Assembly: GCA_902728285.1 (NCBI GenBank)
Contig: CACVBU010000053.1
Coordinates: forward strand, 324,808 to 388,807
Source of the DNA: Clytia hemisphaerica
Taxonomy: Eukaryota; Cnidaria; Hydrozoa; Leptothecata; Clytiidae
Direction of reading: 5' to 3'
DNA length: 64,000 nucleotides
Shown here in pieces: positions 45,178 through 55,900 of this stretch (position 1 is its first letter; each line of letters starts with the position of its first letter). The position numbers and the translations under genes are program-made. The notes below the pieces were generated by a model that did no database searches, had not been told where the DNA came from, and saw only the letters and a list, made by a program, of their open reading frames with translations.

Positions 45178-45523
45178 TATGCCTTCTGTCTTTAAAAATA
45201 TAAATAAAAGTAATCACGGAAAAGGACGCGAAAAAAAAAGACATAAGTGTGAGAACAGAGTAATCAAACTCGTTAGAAAAAGTACCATTAGAAGTCATAA
45301 AAAATCAACCTGAATAAATGCAATCGAAATTCCAGAGAACTTCATAATTCTCCAAACAACATTACATTACTATGTCAAACTCCCATCACATAAATTTTAC
45401 AATTACATCAGAGTAGACTACGCTCGCCACCGAAGAGGTTTATTTGGAAAGGGTAATTATATTTTATTGTTCGCTTTTTTTTACAGATTCGCTGGGTTGG
45501 AAAAGTATGAATTTCTTTGTACA

Positions 45524-45745
45524 TACCATGAGATTGGGTAACTTGCATCGGTTGAGGCTAACATGCATAGCCCTCAAATGAAAGACCTGGCTGGTCATTA
45601 AAATACAACTACGCAGCTCCGCTCGCAGCTCTACTCTACCATTTTTCTTTTGATTTAATTTTGTATTTTAATGACCAGCCAGGTCTTTCATTTGAGGGCT
45701 ATGCATGTTAGCCTCCACTGATGCAAGTTACCCAATCTCACGGTA
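45524..45745. mobile_element. Complete palindromic MITE (family of 4126-4289)
   Basis: TACCATGAGATTGGGTAACT at the left and its near-inverse ending TCTCACGGTA at the right form arms of about 86 bp around a short core (GCAGCTCTACTCTACC). 222 bp, TA at both ends. Confidence 0.85.
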
Positions 45746-46233
45746 TTTTACCTACCCCAAATATTTAGGAGGCTGAGTTTTAAACGAATCGTCAAGTTGA
45801 AACGAACGATAAATGTATCAAGGTCTGTTTTATTTACCCCCTGGTGACTTAACAAAAGAGACTTAACTCGATGATACAATCCAATTATTGAAAGTTTGTC
45901 TCTGCCTTTTTATAATGAGCGAGACATACGTTCTCTGATTACGCAATTTTCATTTTGAAATTTTCTAGGCATTTTGATGTAACTGCCAAAGGAAGGTATA
46001 AATGGCTAAGAATTGTGTCTTCATTTTTCTCTTCTTTTGTCTTCATTAATTTCATTTTCCCTTACAAATTACAATATACTTCCATTCTTCATCTTTAAAC
46101 TTTAATCTAGGTAAGAAGATATAAAAAAGACACAGAAATATAAATAGCTTGTCAAAGAAGCAATTTAAAAAAATCATTAAAAATATTCTGAAAAAATATA
46201 TATATGGATGGTGATCGTGATATGTATATAATT

Positions 46234-46680
46234 TCAATGTAATCCACCTCCTTTACGAAGACTTTTGTCAAACTGTTCAGCAGTAAATGTACCATCTAGT
46301 CTTTGTAAGTCCTTATTAAAAACAGAATAGGCACTCATTTCATCTTCGCCCCTAGAATCATAAGACATACTGAAGTATAATATGACAATCATAGAAAGTG
46401 CAAAGAACACAGCCCCAAATTCAATCTTTATAAAAAACATCCACAAACTGAACCAAAATGCAAATTTCAATATTCCATTAATACTATAGAGCCTCTGGAA
46501 AAATTTCCCAATCCTTCCTAATTGATATCTTCCATTGAAGCCACTGCCATTTGACCAAATATGAGCATCTTGGCTTACATGTTCATTTTCTTCATCCTCA
46601 CTTTTATTGTTTTCTCTTTTGATTTCTCCTTTAAATTCTCTTGCTTTTCTTGCACGATATTCAGCTAACTTTTGCTCCAT
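46234..46680 (-). CDS. SAYSD1: SAYSvFN domain-containing protein 1
   Basis: 148 residues in one exon, starting MEQKLAEYRARK as in vertebrate SAYSD1, which is somewhat longer (about 180). The N-terminus is charged and helical. One long hydrophobic stretch at about 69-105 is the membrane part, with KIEFG inside it. The name-giving SAYSVFN motif is at 116-122, followed by LDGTFTAEQFDKSLR, also typical of the family. In mammals SAYSD1 is an ER-associated protein reported to act at the translocon in quality control of stalled, UFM1-modified ribosomes; a vesicle-associated role has also been described. Lies head-to-head with FBXL5, about 300 bp apart. Identification is firm because of the exact motif and ends. 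Confidence 0.93.
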   Translation of the reverse strand: MEQKLAEYRARKAREFKGEIKRENNKSEDEENEHVSQDAHIWSNGSGFNGRYQLGRIGKFFQRLYSINGILKFAFWFSLWMFFIKIEFGAVFFALSMIVILYFSMSYDSRGEDEMSAYSVFNKDLQRLDGTFTAEQFDKSLRKGGGLH

Positions 46681-46979
46681 GACTTAAGTACAACTGAAAA
46701 TATGTAAAATAAATCTTTACAACCTCTTTAGAATTCAGAAAAACAAATTTATAAAGTTCTCTGTACTATATGCTTCAAAGTAACTTTCACTTTTGTCGCT
46801 CACATTTCGCGCTACCATTTCAAATGATGACGTAATCAATTAAGGTTGGCAAACCCCCTGAAATATTTGAAATTTAGACCACAATGTCTAGAAATCCATA
46901 ATCAAGAGCGGGGGTACGAAATTCCAGTTAAGGTCCTGTGATTTACTTTCGATTTTGATGGGAAAAAACAACAACAAAG
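46681..46979. promoter_or_regulatory. Putative bidirectional promoter SAYSD1/FBXL5
   Basis: Only 299 bp separate the two start codons. The interval contains ATGACGTAAT at 46826-46835 (CRE-like) and has no repeat element, unlike most noncoding sequence nearby. Divergent sharing of one promoter is inference from spacing. Confidence 0.6.
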
Positions 46980-46988
46980 ATGGCGGCC
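46977..46988 (+). promoter_or_regulatory. YY1-type motif overlapping the FBXL5 start codon
   Basis: AAGATGGCGGCC contains the FBXL5 ATG (46980). AAGATGGCGGC is the classic YY1 element that often sits at the start codon of animal housekeeping genes. Confidence 0.6.
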
Positions 46989-49900
46989 GTGAAAAGTTCC
47001 TCTGAAAATGTGTTTTCTTTCGAAGAGATAGACGTTTTTACTGTCCCACATAATCGAATGAAGAAGATTTTACTTAATGTTTCAAACCAGGTATTCTTTT
47101 ATTTTATTTTATGAAGACTGTTTGTTTTAAGAGCCACTTTTTTAAGAGTGGGGCAGGTGCAATAGTTTGAAACCTAGATTTTGTTTGTATTTGATATGTC
47201 ATGTTTATTTTAAGTACACTAAACCAGGCGCAGTTAGGGCTATTCCAAAAAAAAATTATACAGGGGTATTGACGAACTTTTTTCACTAACTCCCCTGGAA
47301 ATTTGGAATAACAAGTTATCCCCTGGAAATTAGGGGGTAGACCCCTCTGGAAAGTGAAATCTTGTGAAAAAGGGGCTGGAAAACAACTATTGATGTCAGT
47401 TTATAAAGAGAGAACCCCCTGGAAACCTTCAATAAAACCCCGTTGGAAAATCTGAAAAAGGAACAAATTGATTAATCATCGATCAACTATCGATTCGTGA
47501 TCGATTATTTATCAGATTTTAGGGAGTGGTACTTTAATTGGATTAACTTTCGCCTTCGCATTTTCGCGAGATTAAATTTCTCGATTTCTTGAATTTTTGC
47601 CATTTTCGCGAAATTAAAAGCAACATTTTTCGCTGATCTCGATTGGGATGTACTTTTGAATTGAATCCAATCCCCTGGTACCGTGAGAGGTCCTAAATCC
47701 GACACCACTGCCTAAATCTGATGGGGTCTTTCAAAGATACAAACTAAAATAAAAACAAACCTTTCGCTGTGACGCAATGAAGATACCAAAGTGTCAATAA
47801 ACTGAGAGATTTGATACACTGAACCAATTGAGCCAAATAACTATAATTGCTTCTTATAACAAAACATATTTTTTTATTGCAATATGCACAACGTCATAAA
47901 TGTTAACAGTAGCAACAGCATCATAAAAAGTAATGGGATGTTTTGATTTTCCAAAGCACACAAAAATATAAAAGAGGTCTGTGTGAGCGAGCGTGCTCAT
48001 TTTGAAACGTTACGTAATCAAGCCTGGTTTTTATTACTTTACACTGGCACTTGGCTTGATTGCGGGCCTTCCGTAAATAAACACCAGGACTTATGGGTGG
48101 TAAAAAGGGCGTTGATAGTTGCCTCCTCATTGATTCAATGTTTGTTATTCAAATTAAGTGCTACCGCATCCGCCCTTTATTTTTCAACTTCGCGCCATTT
48201 TTGCAATTTAGTCTGTTTGTTTCTTGATGGAAACCAGCCCAATTTGTTTCGTATTTTTCCGCACAAGTCACTTTTATTACAAAACTGTTATCGTTTTAAA
48301 CATGAGTAACTGATCCAGAATAATAAAAGGTAATTATTTTTACAACTCACACTTTTTAATTACATTAATTGACATCTTGACATTACAGCTATCTTCTTAG
48401 ATGTTTTGTTTTGAGAGTTCTAGCAATAGTTTATCGTTCAACTTCCAGAGGGAATGTTTGTAAACATAGAATTTTTTTTCATAACAGTTATTTGGGGGGT
48501 AGGAATTAGGCAGTGGTGTCGGATTAAGGACCTCTCACGCATAGGGCCTAGAAAAGCTACTACACTCATTTTTTTTATAAGCATACGGTAAATTTCGGCT
48601 GAAGCATTCTCAAACCCTCTGAAAGGCTGAACAAAAAAAAGTAAAAAAAAACAACAAAGTTACCGTTTTATTTAGAGAAGGGGCGTTATTGAATGGTTTG
48701 CCTTTTTGGAGGAGCATTATTAATTCGAAAGCAGGCGTTTATTCAAAGTAATATGATCGGTATGAGATTTAGCGAATTCCAGAAATTTTCTTTACTTCAT
48801 TAAATACCTTATCTTGGCCCTTTTTACGCCGGACCTTATTAGCGTTATTTTTGGGCTCGTTGGTGGAATAAGGGCCAGCGTAAAAAGGGCCGGTAATGTA
48901 GTCAATGGTCGGTCACGATCGATATATAATCGATAACGATACGGGATCGAAGATAAGTAAATAATTGATAAGTAATCAATGCATGAACGATAAGTAATCG
49001 ATGATTGTTAACAATCGATACATGATTGATAAGCAATCAATAGGTTGTATGTAGTCGATATGTGATCGATAAGTAATCAATAGCTTGGAAATAATCGATT
49101 GCTGATCGATACTCAAGATTTTTTGAAGGTCTGATTACCTATCTAATCCATCGATTACTTATCGATTATTTATCGATTACTCAAGATCATCGATTATATC
49201 GATTAACTACGCCTGGAATAAACGAGCAAGTATAAAAATCCCAAAATATTTTGGTCTGGAAATCCAGGATGCCAATTTACTTTTTGATAAATAACGAGAT
49301 TGCTCACAGGGATTTTTTGACCTGCATCCCGCGCAATAGCATTTAATCCCCCGCACGTGTACGCTCTCTGTCTGCTGCTGTAATGGCTATGGGTACTATG
49401 CAAGAAACAAGCTCCTCTCTTCAGTCTTTTGAGACTTTAAAGGAGATTGGAGATTGTTCGAACCTCTCAGATGGAAATTTCTAATTCAGTGAGGCTGGAA
49501 CTTCAATTTTTGAGGATTACGATTTTACCAGCTATTTAGCTATTTTACCAGCTTTTTAGCGATTTTTTCCTCGCTAACCCAAATCTTGCAACCTCTTTAC
49601 CTTAAGGAAGATCGAAATTAGAGTTTCTCAATGAAAAAGGGGTTTGAAACATCTTTTTTTCGCTCGAGTTTTTGAAATATTTTTGAAAAAACCGTGGATT
49701 GTTTTACTAAAATAAATTCACGTGGAATCATATAGGCCAGGCGTAGTTAATCGATATAATCGATAATCTTGAGTAATCGATAAATAATCGATAAGTTATC
49801 CATGGATTAGATATTGATTAACCGATAGAATCGATAGGTAATAAGACCTTCAAAAAATCTTAAGTATCGATCAGCAATCGATTATTTCCAAGCTATCGAT

Positions 49901-52900
49901 TACTTATCGATCACATATCGACTACATACAACCTATCGATTACTTATCAATCATGTATCGATTGTTAACAATCATCGATTACTTATCGTTCATGCATTGA
50001 TTACTTATCAATTATTTACTGATCTTTGATCACGTATTGTTATCGATTATATGTCGATCGTGACCGACTATTGACTACATTACCGGCCCCTTTTACGCCA
50101 GCCCTTATTCCACCAACGAGCCCAAAAATAACGCTAATAAAAGGTCCGGCGTAAAAAGGGCTTAGATAAGGTATTTAATGAAGTAAAGAAAATTTTTGGA
50201 ATTCACCAAATCTCATACCGATCGTATTACTTTTGAATAAACGCCCGCTTTCGAATTAATAATGCTCCTCCAAAAAGGCAAACCATTCAATAACGCCCCT
50301 TCTCTAAATAAAACGGTAACTTTGTTTTTTTTGACTTTTTTTTGTTCAATTCGAAGTTTTTGACATTTTTGGGCATTCCACTTAAACAAGTTTTTGATAT
50401 AGACAGTATAGCTATGCTTGTTAATCTTGATTTAAAAATTTTCTTAACATCGCTCAAAAAATGACTAAAATTGGGATATTTTGACCCACTGGAAAACTTC
50501 TAGACCCCTTGGAAGTTAGCCAGTGGATCTGAATTTGTTGTAATATGAGGGCTTTGATGAATCTTTCATATATCAAAACCATGAAACTAGGTGAAAAAAC
50601 TTGTCAACGGTGCTTTTAGTTAGTAGGCCAAAAAGGCTTTTTTTCAATTTCAAAAACAATTTTGCTATCAATCTTTTTGACAAATCATATTCTGGCTTTC
50701 TGGTTACTTGGTGCTCTTAAATTAGGGCTTTAGAGCTATCCTGTCAAATTAACATGTTTCGTCCAAGTCATCCTATCATCACATTTACACAGGGTATGAC
50801 CAAGTGCAAAGAGAAGTTTGTTCCTGTAGACTCAATCTTTTACATTGCAATCATCGCACAATTTAGTCCTATACCAAGAAAACTGTAAAATTTTCTTAGG
50901 AAACAGAGGATTTGTAGATTTATGGAATGATAATTTTCCCTTTAAAGGAGTATATAAAAAACTTGTTCACGGGCATTTTTCATTGTCGAGGGATCCCTAA
51001 AAGGTAATTGAATTGAGAAAGTTAAAAATATGTTATAGTGTAAAATCCTAGAGATAGAAACTTGTTAGGGCTTTAAAGCAGAAGTCCTTTTGATATATTG
51101 ACAATAATCAAGTCTATTAGTGGGTATTGTGTATGAGGATAGGTGAAATTTTGGGAAAGATAGCATTGGATCAAATTTTTCACTTATTGTTAAAAATTTA
51201 GGAAATTTCTCAAAGTCTTTTCAAATGTAATAATTATTTTATGATTGCTATGACAGGACATCCTTTAAACCTTTTTCTCAAAGATATTAAACAAAGGATA
51301 AATTTTTTCTATACTGTTTCCCATACTTGTTACAAGTCCTTATTTTTGGATTCAACTAAATTCACATGGTGCCCTCCATTCTAAAAGGAGGGGTCCTTAC
51401 ATTGGAAAAGGGTGGCGGAAATTGTGAATAGAAGTAGGAAAGAGTATCGAAAACGGAAAAAAAATTCAGGGGGGTTGGAATTTTTAGGCTTAAAGGCTTA
51501 AAAATTAGTTTAATTTTCATGGGGGGGCATTATAACCAACCATAGATTGAGTTTCATATTGTTTCTCTTTTCTAGACAAAGAAAACAGATTTCAACAATC
51601 AACAGTCATTTGGAAGCTTGCTGAAATGTTTATCATCTTCATTCCTTGAATTGAAGCACCATGAAGAAATCGAGAACAAATGCATCATGAAAGTGCTCAA
51701 GAGAAAACTTCAAGGAGAATCGTTGAAGAAATTGCTCATCCATTTGCATGCCCACAGTCATATTTCAGATATTTTGAAACTTGTTCGACAAGTTGAGAAA
51801 GACTTTCAATGTGGAGTTAATCAGGATTTGAAGATCTTGGGTTCGACCTTGAATGATTCACTTCAAGAGTTTTATGATGAATATGTGCCACATATGAAAG
51901 AAGAGGAGCAGGTATTTTTCAACTTTTCTTTCTGTCCTGTAACTGTACGAACCTTAAATTTTCTTCATTTCTTATTGTAAAATGATCATGTCTTTGTTAA
52001 AAATGTTTTGCATGAAAAATAATATAAAGGAGTGAGCCTTTGTTTGTGAATCTAGGTAAATGAAGTTTGTGAAGTTTATCCTTAACTTCTTTGTTTAATT
52101 TTCTCTTTTATGTATGACTTTGTTTGATAAATTTGTACTGAGTGTGAAGTTTATCTTGTAACTTTGCTCTAGCTTTACTCCTTTAAGTTATTTATTAGGA
52201 GCACAAACGAAATACGAGCAACACTCATAGGGTTGCTATCTGAAAAGTTTCACCTTTTCCTTATCTTTGATTATTTTTTCACCGTTTATCTGTTAGGTCT
52301 TCCAACCGATGTTGATGGAGATGTTACCTTTGAATGAATTGCATCATATTCAACAAGTTGTTTTACAGCTTCACCATTTTGATAACATTGGCAAGGTTCC
52401 AATCATTATCTTGCATTAATGTTTAACTAAGTATTCGAATGTTTTATTTAATAAAACTCATACATGGGCATCTTTTTAGGTGAAAAAGCAATTCTTACGT
52501 GGAAATAACCCCTGGAAGTGTTAGGCCCCCAGTATGGAAAGGGCGCATTCTTCATAATTTTGGCAGTGGCGATAGGGATTGGTATATCCTTCTTGCTGGT
52601 GAATGCAAACTTTCAATCATAGCAAGTCTAGTGTTGCTGATTAATCTAGGCCAGACTCGTACAATCAGGTCACTTAACAAATAACTCTATCGATTGAAAT
52701 GAATTTGAACCCTACAGTTAAATCGTTAAAATTTGTATGGATTTGTCTCTGATTCATGTTTTTATCTATTCTTCATCAGAATGTCTCACAGACGTTATCC
52801 AAAGAATTGGAGAAGATTCTTATTAGCAAACCGTCTGGTTAGTCGACTGTCTATTTTACTTTTAATTCGAGCTTCTTAAGAAGTTAAAAAATGTATATTT

Positions 52901-55900
52901 CCTGATTTCTAAGCAAACTAAGGCTTTTTCTTCTTTTCTTCAGGCAAAACTTCAAGGGAAAATAAGGGGTAGAGAAATAGCTTATTTTCAAAAGTCAAAA
53001 TAAACCAAAATGATTGGTACCATCTGAAAGAGTATGAAAACCCTCTGACTAAAACACACTAAGAAATACAGCTGCTTTGAGACCAACTAACTGTCAGCTC
53101 TACTGTGATTTTGACGTCAAATCTTATCTTGATATACTGACGTCGGTATGCTTTTGAACTTCAAGCGGCTGTATTTCTTTGTGTGTCTTAAACTTTAAAA
53201 TCGAACAGGTTTCGTTTAGTCTTGTAAAAGTTGCCACGGGACCTGAGACTTGGCCCCATACTATAATTGTGATGTCACTTTTTCTTTCATTTAGACGATC
53301 AAAATGAAGACATCGATATTGTTTCAGAAGGAATGACAATCGAAAAGCTTCCCATAGAAATGTTGACTGTTATTTTCTCATATCTTGGTCCTCGAGATTT
53401 AGGCCGATGTGCTCAGGTAAACTTCAGATATCAAATGTGTACATAATGTAAAATGATTATTAAGAAGTGTAGTGTAAGGTTATTGAAAAGCCACTTATAA
53501 CAAAGCATTTGAGTTTTTTTCCGACTATACGTCTCACAACTCAGGCAAGATAAAGTAAAAACAAAACAACTCTTGTAAAAACATTGATTGGAAGGTTTGG
53601 TGCTGAGTCAGAGAGATACTAAATTCAAGAAAAAACCATCTAATGTTAAATTGAGAACATTTTATGTAGTCGTCTAATTTGATTTGTGTCGAATTTTGAC
53701 CATTTCCGTTTCCTGAATGCGTTGTTGACACGTTAAGAAGGATATTAAAAGTCAATGTTCAAAATACATTAGACTTTGTTACTATTTTAGGTCAGCAAGA
53801 AATGGAACAGCATAGCATATACAGGAAGTTTCTGGTCAACACTGCACCCTCGTAGATGGGCACATGGTGATTGGACTTTCGGAAAGCAATCATCTTCTGA
53901 TGACTGCAATTGCGACTGTGAACCTAATTATGAGTTGATCACATTCTCAAGGTTAGCAAAGCCATATTTTTATGAATTACAAATTGCTGGGTTCACTCTT
54001 GTTGGGATCGAGAAGAAAAAAATATGGGTGTGACTTTCAGGGCTTTTATTTAGAGTTTCAAGGGCAAAAGGGCAAACTGCATTTGTCAAAAAAATATTGA
54101 CCCCCTCCTTCCCTCCTTCACTGGTAAATTTTTAAAGCCACTTTCCATTCGATGGGTTCTCCATTTCAGAGCGTTTTCCTGCCTTTTACCATGAATATTC
54201 TGCCTGCAGAGTATTTTCACTTACATTCATGCATCTGCACATGCACGCGCAACCATTATGGCTGAACACAGGAAAAAGTTTTCGATTTCCAAGGTTGGAA
54301 ATTCAATATTTTTGGGTTGGAAATTTTGGTTTTATAATTGAAGGTTGAAAATTTGAGCGATTACCTTAAGCTGATTTGGAAAACGTAAATTACCCATAGG
54401 TTTTGTAGAATAAACCAATGCCCTTGAAAAATCAAGTGAAAAAAACCCATGTAGAAATGACAATTTTCCAAGGCTGGTTGGAAAACATGACTTTTTGGGT
54501 GGGAAATTTTTATTTTCCAAACAGTTTGAGAATTGAAAAAAAAGGTCAAAAATCGATGTGAAAATACATATTTTTGTAAATTTGATACCTCAAGTTGAAA
54601 AACTATAGACTTTTTGGGTCGGAAATTTGTGTTTCTCCCAAACAGTTTGGAAAACGTTAAAAATCCATGTGGAAATTACATTTTTCTAAGATTGAGAACC
54701 TTTCTTGGAAAACTAGACTTTTTGGGTTGGAAATTTGTGTTTCTCCAAACAGTTTGGAAAACGTTAAAAATCCATGTGGAATTTACGTTTTTCTAACCAT
54801 TTTCTGCGCATGTCCTTGGGAAAACCACAAGCGATTTTTCGCTCAAAACTGTTTTGATGTATGGCTAACCTAGATATTAGGCTATAATGTGAGCAGTCAA
54901 GCTGTAAGTTTCCGTCAGGTGAGGCGTCCCTTCGGAGCGGTTTCGGTCAATCGCAGTGAGTTCGCACAGTGAAGCACATAGGGTACTTGTGTCATAGTGC
55001 CCTGCTGAGGAGTGTGAGTGATCTAAGATCAACTACGTATCTGTGCGAACAATAACGAGAGCTAGGCTAATAACTAGGCTAGCGAGTGACTGTTCACAAA
55101 AACAAAAACCTTGTTTAAGATCTCTTTTCCACATCTCTGCCATCACTTTTTGGATTTTGGCTTTTTTCAACCTGAATTTTCGAAATTTCCAACCTTGTTT
55201 AGCTTGGATTTTGGCTTTTTTCCAACTGAATTTTAAGAAATTCCAACCTTGTTAAATTTGGATTTTGGCTTTTTTCCAACTGAATTTTAAAAAATTCCAA
55301 CCTTGTTAAATTTGGATTTTGGCTTTTTTCAACCTCGATTTTCGAAAATTCCAACCTTGTTTAAGCTTGGATTTTGGCTTTTTTCCAACTGAATTTAAAA
55401 AAAATTCCAACCTTGTTAAATTTTGGATTTTTCCTTTTTTCAACCTGGACTTACGAAAATTCCAAGCTATGGAAAATGCAAAATTTCCAACCTTGGAGAA
55501 TGTCCCACATTTTCAGGTTGGATTTTCCATTGGATTTGATCTTTTTTCCAACTAAGAAAACTTGAAATTTCCAACCTTGGAAATCGAAAATTTTTTCCTG
55601 TGGAAATCAGCTCACAGGAAGCGCAAAAATATGAGTGGAATTTCCACCGAATGGAAAACTGCCTTTAGCGTTTAATTTAAACTGAAGATTAGAATATTTC
55701 AACTTTTGGTTCTTTTATTTTATTTGTAGCGAAGAGAAAGACAACTATTCATCAGGTAGTTGTTCAGAGAGTGACTCTGAAGAAACACAACAGCAACTTT
55801 CATCCAAAGACGATCCTGTGCAGAGAGAAGTGAAAGTGTTGAACGGTATAGGAAGATACTTGTTACCCAGGATCGGTGCATCCGTCAAAACGTTGGTGCT

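Larger units (their letters stand above)
44070..46233. other. Interval between RAD18 and SAYSD1
   Basis: Both neighbours are on the minus strand, so this holds the RAD18 promoter and the SAYSD1 3' flank. Two MITEs are listed separately. Several plus-strand frames of 60-109 codons are A/T-driven and show no domain, so no gene is called. Confidence 0.45.

Noticed and set aside
47983-48309. 108-codon frame inside a TIR element in FBXL5 intron 1
   Set aside because: No recognisable domain, no transposase signature, and likely chance in noncoding transposon DNA.
48900-50060. ATCGAT-rich arms as an origin of replication or host enhancer
   Set aside because: The inverted-arm structure explains the repetition better; no independent sign of either function.
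54870-55090. Possible tRNA, SINE head or spliced-leader gene in the core of the 54-55 kb element
   Set aside because: I could not fit polymerase III A and B boxes, a cloverleaf or a leader plus donor and Sm site.
54614-55565. Several 60-78-codon frames in FBXL5 intron 6
   Set aside because: They overlap in different frames and are translations of the tandem TTGGAAATTT-type units.
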